Shown piece after piece: positions 25,452 to 34,332 of a stretch of DNA of 64,000 bases. The translations under genes were made by a program, and so were the position numbers. Source of the stretch: Kaistia terrae (GTDB taxonomy: Bacteria > Pseudomonadota > Alphaproteobacteria > Rhizobiales > Kaistiaceae); assembly GCF_026344005.1 (NCBI RefSeq), contig NZ_JAPKNH010000005.1:310001-374000 (forward strand), in the 5' to 3' direction. Positions within the stretch are counted from its first letter, which is position 1. The number at the start of each line of letters is the position of its first letter. Below the pieces are notes generated by a model, which did not search any database, was not told the origin of the DNA, and saw nothing but the letters and a program-made list of their open reading frames with translations.

Positions 25452-25585
25452 CTGAAATTACTATGAGAATTTAATTTCATTCCCCATTGGCCGCCATCGA
25501 AACCCTATGGGGCGGTCCATAGATTGAGCGGGCAGGACGGGGCCGTGAAGATCCGGTGCGCCGTCACCACAAGGGATTGAGCGAC

Positions 25586-25792
25586 ATGTTTGGGCGTCTC
25601 GGCATGTATCACTATCTTCCTGAAAACCGCGACCTGCGGAACCGGGACGTACCGCGTCCGGATACCCGGCGAGAGCAGGCCAAGTCACGAGAGCAGGCCA
25701 AGTCGGATGACAGCGCGATGCTGTTGCGGCTCGGCATTGTCATGCTCGTGGCGGTTCTTGTCATCGCCCTCATGCGCTGGATCGCTCTCTAG
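25586..25792 (+). CDS. Small single-pass membrane protein
   Basis: A 68-residue protein with a charged N-terminal part (MFGRLGMYHYLPENRDLRNR) and one C-terminal transmembrane helix (LLRLGIVMLVAVLVIALMRW). AAGGGA lies 9 nt upstream of ATG 25586. An 18-bp tandem duplication at 25670-25687 and 25688-25705 encodes REQAKS twice. I do not recognise the family. Confidence 0.6.
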   Translation: MFGRLGMYHYLPENRDLRNRDVPRPDTRREQAKSREQAKSDDSAMLLRLGIVMLVAVLVIALMRWIAL

Positions 25793-25843
25793 AGCCTCGC
25801 GTCGTCGCGCTTTTCTTCACGCGAACCGGTGCCCGTTTCGCTC
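25790..25843 (+). repeat. Dispersed intergenic repeat, copy 2
   Basis: Contains CTTTTCTTCACGCGAACCGG then CGTTTCGCTC, the same core as at 56892. It overlaps the stop region of the small membrane protein gene and lies in opposite orientation to copy 3 at 26214, so the two flank the gene at 25944. Confidence 0.65.
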
Positions 25844-25943
25844 AATTGCGCGACCATCGCAACAACCGCCTCCGCGAAAAGGGAAGCGGCGCCAGGGCGC
25901 TGCCGTTTCCCCGCGTCCCTCATCAAACCAAAGGCATCACATC

Positions 25944-26216
25944 ATGGGCAAAGCCCTGCAGGAATCGTATCCCTCCACCTTGTCGAGCCGGTTCACGGTC
26001 GGACGCGACGCCGAAGGACAATGGGTGGTGTGCGACCGTCTAGGCCTCGTCGGCGGGTTGTTCGCGGACCGGGCGTCGGCGGTGCATTTCGCCCTGGTCG
26101 AAAGCGATCATTGCCCCGGCGCCGTGTGTTGCGCAGCAGAGGATGAGGTTCTTCGTTTCAGCGTGGTCTTTGAGGCGCCGTCGGCGGCCAAGCCGGCTCC
26201 GTCGCTCCGCGCCTAG
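25944..26216 (+). CDS. Hypothetical 90-residue protein
   Basis: Begins MGKALQESYPSTLSSRFTVG, continues with GQWVVCDRLGLVGGLFADRASAVHFAL and ends in a short Ala/Pro tail. AAAGG lies upstream of ATG 25944. No membrane segment or known catalytic motif; the central segment looks like a small beta-alpha domain. The gene sits between two inverted copies of the dispersed repeat. Confidence 0.6.
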   Translation: MGKALQESYPSTLSSRFTVGRDAEGQWVVCDRLGLVGGLFADRASAVHFALVESDHCPGAVCCAAEDEVLRFSVVFEAPSAAKPAPSLRA

Positions 26217-26268
26217 AGCGAAGTGGGTGCCGGTTCGCGGGAAGAAAACACGATCCGACAAAGAGCTA
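26214..26268 (-). repeat. Dispersed intergenic repeat, copy 3
   Basis: On the minus strand it reads GTTTTCTTCCCGCGAACCGG then CACCCACTTCGCTC. It overlaps the stop codons of both the gene at 25944 and the DUF779 gene, so the repeat supplies their 3' ends. Confidence 0.65.
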
Positions 26269-26613
26269 CGGAATCGCGCAGATATCCGATCGGACGAGGA
26301 AGCGGCGCTCGCGACCGTTGTCGAGCGAGAACATGCCGCCTCGTCCGTTCACCGCATCGATGGTCAGATCCGTGTGCTTCCAGACCTCGTATTGCGCCGC
26401 GCCGATATAAAAGGGCGTCTCGCCGATTTGGCCAAGCAGCACGTCGTGGTCGCCGATGATGAAGTCGCCGCGCGGATAGCACATCGGCGAGGAGCCATCG
26501 CAACAGCCGCCGGACTGGTGAAACAGCACCGGACCGTGCTCGGCGATGATCTCGTCGAGCAGTTGCCGCGCCGCTGGCGTCGCTGAGACGCGGTCTTCGG
26601 AAATCCTGTCCAT
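26266..26613 (-). CDS. DUF779-family protein
   Basis: A 115-residue protein of the DUF779 family, which nearly always accompanies an aldehyde dehydrogenase. The family signature is HQSGGCCDGSSPMCYP, with GETPFYIGAAQYEVWKHT further on. The clustered cysteines suggest metal or thiol chemistry; the exact role is unknown. It lies 70 bp downstream of the dehydrogenase and is probably in its operon. Confidence 0.9.
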   Translation of the reverse strand: MDRISEDRVSATPAARQLLDEIIAEHGPVLFHQSGGCCDGSSPMCYPRGDFIIGDHDVLLGQIGETPFYIGAAQYEVWKHTDLTIDAVNGRGGMFSLDNGRERRFLVRSDICAIP

Positions 26614-26683
26614 TCGAGCCTCTTCCGGAAAAATGCACCGCGCGGAGGAGCCCGCGCGGTGCCAGTCGGTCGGGGAGGAGCCC

Positions 26684-28201
<1,518 letters not shown>

Positions 28202-28335
28202 GAAGACCTCCCTTGGTCGACGCTTGAACTGCGTCATGGGAGGAAGGTTGACCGGCTAACGGCGTCTGTCAGCCCGGTCGCATCGGGCGGGGAGGTGGAA
28301 CTGTCTCACCTTTGCGACACTGTGCACTGCAATAC

Positions 28336-29358
28336 TCAGTTGGGACGCTCGAGCCCGAGTTTGCCGAGCTTGCGATGCAGGGTGGCGCGCGAAACGCCGA
28401 GTTGCCGGGCGGCGGCTGTGACGTTGCCTCCGGAACGCTGCAGCGCCCGTTCCAGGATGGCGCGTTCGGCCTGGCGCAACTCGTCGTCGAAGCGCGCTTC
28501 GCCCGTCAGTCCACCGAGCGGCAGCGGTTGTCCGATTAGGCCGTCGCAATGCCGGTAGGCCTGACGCGCGGCGCGGGTGGCGCCGATGACAATATCGTCC
28601 GCGTCGATCGCGAGCAGTGCATTGGGCGTCCATTCCGCCGTCGGCGCCACGACGATGCGTGCCTGCGGAAAGGCGAGGCGAAAATTCTCCGCCTCGATCC
28701 GGCGTGTTGCCTCGCTCACCGCCATGGCAACCAGTTGGACCAGGCCTTCGGTCATGTCGGTCCGGCCGGTCGAGACGTCGAGCGCGGCGGCGACCTGGCC
28801 CTCGTGATCGAAGATCGGCGCGGTCGTGCAGGAGAGAGCGGTGTTGCGGGTGAAGAAGTGCTGGTGGCGATGGATGGTTAGCACGCGTTGCTCGACCAGG
28901 CAGGTGCCTATGCCGTTGGTGCCTTCGCTCTCCTCGCTCCAGACGCAGCCGGTCCAGAGCCCCCAGTCCTCGAAAGTGTCGTCATCGCCGGCAGCACCCC
29001 GCCGCTCGACCGGGATGCCGTCCCGGTCGGCCAGAAGAACGCAGCCGCCAATGCGGCCGATGGCGAGGCAGAGCCGGTCTAGGCTGGATTGCGCGGCTCG
29101 CAGCAACGGCTCCATGCGCTGGCGCGAAATCTCGAGCTCGCGGTCGCTGAGCCGGTTGGGCAGGCGTCTTTCGGCCGGATCCAGACGATGCAGCTTTGCC
29201 GAGCGTTGCCAGGACGCGACCAGCGCGGATGTCGCTGCCTCGCCCGAGCTGATGGCTGTTTGGACCTTGTCGGCATGCCGTGCGACTTCCTGACTGGACA
29301 TCGCCTCCCCCCAGATTGCCTCGGTTCTGTCGTCGCCCCGTATCGTCGCATCGGCCAA
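28336..29358 (-). CDS. GAF-Fis regulator (AcoR-like, no AAA+ domain)
   Basis: A 340-residue regulator with a sensory GAF region (about 80-210, VCSEESEGTNGIGTCLVE-like segment SEESEGTNGIGT) and a C-terminal Fis helix-turn-helix, GGNVTAAARQLGVSRATLHRKLGKLGL. The central AAA+ domain of AcoR, needed to drive sigma-54 promoters, is absent, so it should work without sigma-54. It presumably controls the aldehyde dehydrogenase 134 bp downstream. The start is TTG 29358, with GGAGGA 5 nt upstream; an ATG at 29301 is the alternative. Confidence 0.88.
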   Translation of the reverse strand: MADATIRGDDRTEAIWGEAMSSQEVARHADKVQTAISSGEAATSALVASWQRSAKLHRLDPAERRLPNRLSDRELEISRQRMEPLLRAAQSSLDRLCLAIGRIGGCVLLADRDGIPVERRGAAGDDDTFEDWGLWTGCVWSEESEGTNGIGTCLVEQRVLTIHRHQHFFTRNTALSCTTAPIFDHEGQVAAALDVSTGRTDMTEGLVQLVAMAVSEATRRIEAENFRLAFPQARIVVAPTAEWTPNALLAIDADDIVIGATRAARQAYRHCDGLIGQPLPLGGLTGEARFDDELRQAERAILERALQRSGGNVTAAARQLGVSRATLHRKLGKLGLERPN

Positions 29359-29540
29359 GCCCGTCCTCCGCGATCCGCTGGGATCGCCGGGCCTTCCGCG
29401 TGAATGTCTTCAAGATATAGCGATAGCGCGCCGTTTGGGACAGCCTTGGTTGTTTTGGGCGTTGCGACCGTCATTCGGGAATGTGCGGCGTGTCGCGCCA
29501 CGCCAGCGTTGCCCGCCATCGACAATCATCGCGCGAAAAA

Positions 29541-29550
29541 TTATCTATAA
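29541..29550. promoter_or_regulatory. BioR box TTATCTATAA before bioR
   Basis: An exact match to the alphaproteobacterial BioR motif, ending 3 bp before the bioR ATG (29554). It occupies the position of the ribosome-binding site, so autoregulation would cover the start region and the message may be leaderless. Confidence 0.8.
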
Positions 29551-29553
29551 CTC

Positions 29554-30222
29554 ATGAGCAAGCCAAAAGAAGAAACGCTGGCGGTGCGGATCAGCCGTGC
29601 GCTGGCGGACCGCATCATCGCCGGTGAAATCGAGCCGGGATCGCGCCTGCGGCAGGATCATGTCGCCGAGGAATTCGGCGCCAGCCATGTGCCGGTCCGC
29701 GAGGCGTTCCGTCGGCTGGAGGCGCAGGGCCTCGCCGTCAGCGAGCCGCGCCGGGGCGTGCGGGTCGCCTCGTTCAATCTGGCCGAGGTCAAGGAAGTGG
29801 CGGAGATGCGCGCCGCGCTGGAGGTTCTGGCGCTGCGCCATGCCGCGCCCAATCTGACATCGGCCATTCTCGACGAGGCCGAGGCGGCGACCAAGGCCGG
29901 CGACGAATCGCGCGACGTTCGCTCCTGGGAAGAGGCTAACCGGCGCTTCCATCACCTGATCCTCGCGCCGTGCGGGATGCCCCGTTTGCTGGCCTCGATC
30001 GATGATCTGCACGCCGCCAGCGCGCGCTTCCTGTTCGCGGCGTGGCGCGCCGATTGGGAGGCGCGGACCGACCACGACCATCGCGCCATTTTGGCCGCGC
30101 TGCGCGCTCGCCAGGTCGATGCGGCGTGCTCGACGCTGGCCGGTCATGTGCAGTGGATCGGACGCCGCCCGGTTTCGGCCTCCGGCGGCAAGGTGCGTGA
30201 AGCCTTCGCTATCGTTGGCTGA
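29554..30222 (+). CDS. bioR: GntR-family biotin regulator BioR
   Basis: A 222-residue FadR-type GntR regulator: N-terminal winged helix (VRISRALADRIIAGEIEPGSRLRQDHVAEEFGASHVPVREAFRRLEAQG, seen in parts) and C-terminal FCD ligand domain with metal-type residues in NRRFHHLIL and HDHRAIL. Position upstream of bioYBD and exact TTATCTATAA sites at both its own gene and bioY identify it as BioR, the biotin repressor of Rhizobiales, which replaces BirA regulation. Confidence 0.9.
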   Translation: MSKPKEETLAVRISRALADRIIAGEIEPGSRLRQDHVAEEFGASHVPVREAFRRLEAQGLAVSEPRRGVRVASFNLAEVKEVAEMRAALEVLALRHAAPNLTSAILDEAEAATKAGDESRDVRSWEEANRRFHHLILAPCGMPRLLASIDDLHAASARFLFAAWRADWEARTDHDHRAILAALRARQVDAACSTLAGHVQWIGRRPVSASGGKVREAFAIVG

Positions 30223-30225
30223 TAT

Positions 30226-30235
30226 TTATAGATAG
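30226..30235. promoter_or_regulatory. BioR-like box TTATAGATAG, distal
   Basis: One mismatch from TTATAGATAA, starting 3 bp after the bioR stop codon and 43 bp before the next box. It may be an auxiliary site or a degenerate copy. Confidence 0.5.
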
Positions 30236-30268
30236 AGACTTGCGCGACTCGGCTCCATGTGGATTCTA

Positions 30269-30278
30269 TTATAGATAG
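30269..30278. promoter_or_regulatory. BioR-like box TTATAGATAG, proximal
   Basis: Same one-mismatch form as at 30226, centred 19 bp before the perfect box at 30288, about two helical turns, so two BioR dimers could bind the same face. Confidence 0.6.
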
Positions 30279-30287
30279 ATTCGATTA

Positions 30288-30297
30288 TTATCTATAA
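30288..30297. promoter_or_regulatory. BioR box TTATCTATAA before bioY
   Basis: Exact BioR motif, 17 bp upstream of the bioY ATG (30315) and before its GGAG ribosome-binding site. Repression of the bioYBD operon by BioR is the direct reading. Confidence 0.85.
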
Positions 30298-30314
30298 TTC
30301 TACACGGAGATGAC

Positions 30315-30881
30315 ATGAACTCGGTTCTCGCCCTCACAACCCGCAATGCGCGGACGTTGATCCGCCCTGTAGCGGTCGTCGTGGCCGGCATCGCGCTGAT
30401 CACGCTTTGCGCCAAGATCCACATCCCGTCCTGGCCGGTGCCGATGACGCTGCACACGCTCGCCGTGATGGCGATCGCGATCGCCGCCGGTCCTCGCCTC
30501 GCGACCGCAACCTTCTTCGGCTATCTGGCGGTCGGCGCCGCCGGCTTGCCGGTCTTCTCGGATTCCCCGGAGCGGGGCATCGGCCTTGTCTACATGATGG
30601 GACCGACGGGCGGCTATCTGCTCGGCTATCTCGCGGCAAGCTGGGTCACCGGCGCGCTGGCTGAGGGCCGCAAGACGTTCGGCCGCACCGCCGCCATGCT
30701 GGCCGGGCTCGCCGTCACCTATGCGGTCGGCCTGCCCTGGCTCGGCATGTTCGTGCCGGCCGGAAGCATCCTGACGCTCGGCTTCACGCCGTTCATCCTT
30801 GGCGATCTGATCAACATCGCCATGGTCGCGGTTGGCGCGGCCATCGTGCCTGCCCGCTTCATCGGGACGATCGGCCGATGA
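30315..30881 (+). CDS. bioY: Biotin transporter BioY
   Basis: A 188-residue membrane S-component that binds and imports biotin. Family landmarks are [25 protein letters not shown] and [11 protein letters not shown]. No bioM/bioN energising genes lie here, so it either works alone or shares an ECF module elsewhere. GGAG lies just upstream of ATG 30315. Its stop overlaps the bioB start (ATGA). Confidence 0.96.
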   Translation: MNSVLALTTRNARTLIRPVAVVVAGIALITLCAKIHIPSWPVPMTLHTLAVMAIAIAAGPRLATATFFGYLAVGAAGLPVFSDSPERGIGLVYMMGPTGGYLLGYLAASWVTGALAEGRKTFGRTAAMLAGLAVTYAVGLPWLGMFVPAGSILTLGFTPFILGDLINIAMVAVGAAIVPARFIGTIGR

Positions 30882-31894
30882 TCGTCGAGCCAAACGCCGT
30901 CACGATCTCCTCGCCTGCGATGCAGGCGGGGAGACCCCCTCAGAATTGGACCGCCGAAGCGGCGGAAGCGCTCTACGCTTCGCCTTTTCCGGAGTTGATG
31001 TTCCGGGCGCAAAGCCTGCATCGCCAGCATTTCGACCCGACGGAGATCGAGCAGGCGAGCCTCCTCAGCATCAAGACCGGCGGCTGCCCCGAGGATTGCG
31101 GCTATTGCTCGCAAAGCGCCCGCTACGATACCGGCGTCAAGGCGACGAAGCTGATGGAAGTCGAGCGCGTTGTTGCCGAGGCGCGGCGGGCCAAGGAGGG
31201 CGGCGCGACCCGCTTCTGCATGGGCGCGGCGTGGCGGAGCCCGAAGGATCGCGACATGGACAAGGTGTGCGCGATGATTGGCGGCGTCCGGGCGCTTGGG
31301 TTGGAGACCTGCGTGACGCTCGGCATGCTGACGCCGGACCAAGTCGAGCGGCTCAGCGACGCCGGGCTCGATTTCTACAACCACAACATCGATACCTCGC
31401 GCGAATTCTACCCCGAGATCATCACGACGCGGACGATGGACGACCGTCTGGAAACGCTGGCTCATGTCCGCGACGGCGGCATAAAGGTCTGTTCGGGCGG
31501 CATTGTCGGCATGGGCGAAACGATCGCCGACCGCATCGGCATGCTGGTCATCCTCGCCAATCTGGATCCGCCGCCGGAAAGCGTCCCGCTCAACATGTGG
31601 AACGAGATCCGGGGAACGCCGGTGATGGACAAGGGCGAACCGGTCGACCCGATCGCCTTCGTCCGGCTGGTGGCTCTCGCCCGGATCCTGATGCCGGAAA
31701 GCGTCGTGCGCCTGTCGGCCGGCCGCCATGCCATGAGCGATGAAACCCAGTCGCTCTGCTTCCTGGCCGGGGCCAATTCGATCTTCACCGGCGATGTGCT
31801 GCTCACCACCGGCAATCCGCAACGCCAGCAGGACGCTGCATTGTTGTCGAAGCTCGGCATGCGCGCCGCGACGCTGCAGGCATCGTCGCGGTGA
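30878..31894 (+). CDS. bioB: Biotin synthase
   Basis: A 338-residue radical SAM enzyme inserting sulfur into dethiobiotin. The [4Fe-4S] motif is [11 protein letters not shown]; the sacrificial [2Fe-2S] ligands are in [10 protein letters not shown]-like [19 protein letters not shown] and [11 protein letters not shown], with RLSAGRHAM. It overlaps bioY by 4 bp and bioD by 4 bp, so translation is coupled. Confidence 0.98.
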   Translation: MIVEPNAVTISSPAMQAGRPPQNWTAEAAEALYASPFPELMFRAQSLHRQHFDPTEIEQASLLSIKTGGCPEDCGYCSQSARYDTGVKATKLMEVERVVAEARRAKEGGATRFCMGAAWRSPKDRDMDKVCAMIGGVRALGLETCVTLGMLTPDQVERLSDAGLDFYNHNIDTSREFYPEIITTRTMDDRLETLAHVRDGGIKVCSGGIVGMGETIADRIGMLVILANLDPPPESVPLNMWNEIRGTPVMDKGEPVDPIAFVRLVALARILMPESVVRLSAGRHAMSDETQSLCFLAGANSIFTGDVLLTTGNPQRQQDAALLSKLGMRAATLQASSR

Positions 31895-32532
31895 CGCCGC
31901 CTCGCATCGTCGTCACCGGCACCGACACGGGCATCGGCAAGACGGTCTTCGCCGCCGGTCTCGTCGATCGGCTGGGGGCCGACTATTGGAAGCCGGTGCA
32001 GGCGGGGCTGGAGGGCGAGACGGACAGCGAGACGGTCGCGCGTCTTGCCGGGGTCGGCGGTGATCGCGTCCATGCCGAGGCGTTCCGGCTGAGCCTGCCT
32101 GCCTCGCCGCATTTCGCGGCGGCGAGCGAGGGCATCTCGATCGACCCCGACGCATTGGAGCCGCCGGCGACGCGCCGGCCGCTCGTCATCGAGGGGGCCG
32201 GCGGCGTTCTGGTTCCCCTGACCTCGACGGAAACTTTCGCCGACATCTTCGCGCGCTGGCGCCTTCCCGTCATACTCTGCGCCCGGACGTCGCTCGGCAC
32301 GATCAACCATACGCTGCTGTCGCTGGAGGCGCTGCGCCGTCGGGCGGTACCGGTGCTCGGCGTTGCCTTCCTGGGTGATGCCGAAGTGGAGACGGAGCGC
32401 ATCATTACCGGGATGGGCGGCGTGCGCCATCTCGGTCGTCTTCCCCGTCTCGAACCCCTGTCGGCGGACACGCTTCGACAGGCGTTCTCCGAGGCGTTTC
32501 GCGTCGAGGATTTTCTATCCGGGGCGACATAG
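31891..32532 (+). CDS. bioD: Dethiobiotin synthetase
   Basis: A 213-residue ATP-dependent carboxylase converting 7,8-diaminopelargonate to dethiobiotin. P-loop [22 protein letters not shown] and [10 protein letters not shown] are present. GTG start within GTGA overlapping the bioB stop. It ends the operon; bioF and bioA, needed for the preceding steps, are not in the window. Confidence 0.96.
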   Translation: MTPPRIVVTGTDTGIGKTVFAAGLVDRLGADYWKPVQAGLEGETDSETVARLAGVGGDRVHAEAFRLSLPASPHFAAASEGISIDPDALEPPATRRPLVIEGAGGVLVPLTSTETFADIFARWRLPVILCARTSLGTINHTLLSLEALRRRAVPVLGVAFLGDAEVETERIITGMGGVRHLGRLPRLEPLSADTLRQAFSEAFRVEDFLSGAT

Positions 32533-32784
32533 TCGCATCGCGATGGTTCGGGCCGCGCTTGGGTGGAGCATCTCTGCAGAAGGTCCAGCGGCCCGATCGC
32601 TAGGCCAAAAATCGTGCCCATTCAGCAACAGGTGTGACCCGTTTCCCCTATGCATGGCTGCCCCGCGACCGCGGCGCTTGCCTGAATCACATCCCTGCCG
32701 CATTCGACCCCGCAGGAGACCGTTCAAGGTCCGCTCCTGCCAGCTGGCCATTCCCCAGCGATCTCAATCCAAGGCTTTCGTCCC

Positions 32785-33522
32785 GTGTCTTCAGCTTTTT
32801 CGCGCCGGTCGTTCCTGACCGGCATGTCCCTTGTCGGCGTATCGGCGCTCGCCGCCTGCGCGCAGGTTCCCAAGGAGATCGGCGCGGATATCAGCCTCTC
32901 GCCCCTGGCGCCCGGCCTGCAACCCCCGCCGGTTGTCACTCCCGCCCCGGTGATCGCAGCCGTCGAGCCCAAGGCGGTGGGAAGCGAATATGCCCGGATG
33001 TACGCGGCCGTGCAGGATGGCGACTACAAGCTGCCGGCCATCCGATATGACGCGGTCGATCCGAAATTCTTGCGCCAGCTGGTCGATGATCCGACCGGCG
33101 AGGCGCCCGGTACGCTGGTGGTCAATACCAGCGAGAATTTTCTCTATCTCGTGCTGAAGGACGGCAAGGCGATGCGCTATGGCGTCGGCCTCGGCAGCCA
33201 GGGGCATGCCTGGAAGGGCCGCGCTATCGTGCATTGGAAGCGGAAATGGCCGACCTGGACGCCGCCCGCCGCCATGATCGGCCGCAAGCCGGCGCTGGAG
33301 AAGTGGCGCACCGGCATGCCGCCCGGCCTGAAGAACCCGCTCGGCTCCCGTGCGCTCTACATCTACAAGGACGGCGTCGACACGCTCTATCGCATCCACG
33401 GCTCGCCGGAATGGCGCTCGATCGGCAAGTCGGCCTCGGCCGGCTGCGTCCGGATGTTCAACCAGGACGTCATGGATCTCTACGATCGCGTTCCGCCGAA
33501 GACGCCGCTGCTGGTGATCTGA
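32785..33522 (+). CDS. L,D-transpeptidase (YkuD domain)
   Basis: A 245-residue exported peptidoglycan-modifying enzyme. The N-terminus is a Tat-type lipoprotein signal (SRRSFLTGMSLVGVSALAAC). The catalytic motif HGSPEWRSIGKSASAGCVRM contains the active Cys and His. Such enzymes make 3-3 crosslinks or attach outer-membrane proteins such as OmpA-like beta-barrels to peptidoglycan in this order. GTG start at 32785 with AAGG upstream. The 252 bp before it hold no gene that I can recognise. Confidence 0.93.
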   Translation: MSSAFSRRSFLTGMSLVGVSALAACAQVPKEIGADISLSPLAPGLQPPPVVTPAPVIAAVEPKAVGSEYARMYAAVQDGDYKLPAIRYDAVDPKFLRQLVDDPTGEAPGTLVVNTSENFLYLVLKDGKAMRYGVGLGSQGHAWKGRAIVHWKRKWPTWTPPAAMIGRKPALEKWRTGMPPGLKNPLGSRALYIYKDGVDTLYRIHGSPEWRSIGKSASAGCVRMFNQDVMDLYDRVPPKTPLLVI

Positions 33523-33540
33523 CGGCCGGAATCCTGCGGC

Positions 33541-33846
33541 TCAGCGCTTGCAGTCGGTGGCGAACAGGAAGTTCTTCACCGACACGTCGCCCTTGATGAC
33601 GAAGTCGAAGGCGCGCGGGCCCCAGAACACGACGTCCGTCATGACGCGCCACCGATAGTCGTTGTCGGAGCCGAGGCGGGAGAGTTCGAGCGGTCCCTTG
33701 AGCGAGCTGGTGCCATCGTCGATGACAAGCGGGCGTTCGCAGGTCGTGAAGGTGAGCTGGGCCAGCAGAATGACCACGCCGATCACGCAATAGAGAAACG
33801 CCAGACGAACGAGAAAGAACACGCGGATAACCCCTGTGCGACGCAA
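33541..33846 (-). CDS. Hypothetical membrane-anchored protein
   Basis: A 101-residue protein with one N-terminal transmembrane helix (VFFLVRLAFLYCVIGVVILLA) and a periplasmic tail ending DVSVKNFLFATDCKR. Two cysteines in the tail (TTCERP and TDCKR) could form a disulfide. Family not recognised. It converges with the L,D-transpeptidase gene, 18 bp apart. Confidence 0.55.
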   Translation of the reverse strand: MRRTGVIRVFFLVRLAFLYCVIGVVILLAQLTFTTCERPLVIDDGTSSLKGPLELSRLGSDNDYRWRVMTDVVFWGPRAFDFVIKGDVSVKNFLFATDCKR

Positions 33847-33906
33847 AGTTGGCCGAGCATAGACAAGAAAGCCTGCCGCGCCAGAGCGGGCGCGATGGTC
33901 ATCCTG

Positions 33907-34191
33907 CTAGAACGGCAGGATGTCGTTTTCCGTTCCAGGGCTCGCTGGATCGATATGGCGGCGATAGGCGACGATGTCGGTCCGCTCGCCGGTATGGACC
34001 CAGCCGCCGCCCGGAGTCGCCCGGCCGCCAATCCCTGGTGGGCTGCGATAAAGGATCAGGCGTCCCGAACGCAACCGTACGTCGACCGCGCCCCTATCGA
34101 ACGGCGATGGCCCACCTTCCCAGGGGATCCAGCCTCGGTCGGGCTGATCCCGGAAGATCGCCCATCGGCCGGTGAACTCTACTTCTTCCAT
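33907..34191 (-). CDS. Hypothetical protein resembling small phage-type proteins
   Basis: A 94-residue soluble protein starting MEEVEFTGRWAIFRDQ. It has GAVDVRLRSGRLILYRS and ends with WVHTGERTDIVAYRR, a D-I-V-A-Y-R ending like that of short proteins often found in rhizobial prophage remnants and ICEs. No other phage gene is nearby. Start chosen at 34191; the frame is open 28 codons further upstream. Confidence 0.5.
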   Translation of the reverse strand: MEEVEFTGRWAIFRDQPDRGWIPWEGGPSPFDRGAVDVRLRSGRLILYRSPPGIGGRATPGGGWVHTGERTDIVAYRRHIDPASPGTENDILPF

Positions 34192-34332
34192 CGTCCCGGT
34201 CCCTGTCGTTGCGGCGTTGATGCCGGTTCGTAACGCGCTTGGCAATCGGCTCCGGAAACAAGATGGGCGCCGCAACCTTCCCGGTCGCGACGCCCGCGTT
34301 CGATCGATTGGTTCGGCCGAGGCCGGCGAAAG

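Noticed and set aside
25670-25705. CRISPR-like short repeats
   Set aside because: Only two adjacent 18-bp units without spacers, inside a coding frame.
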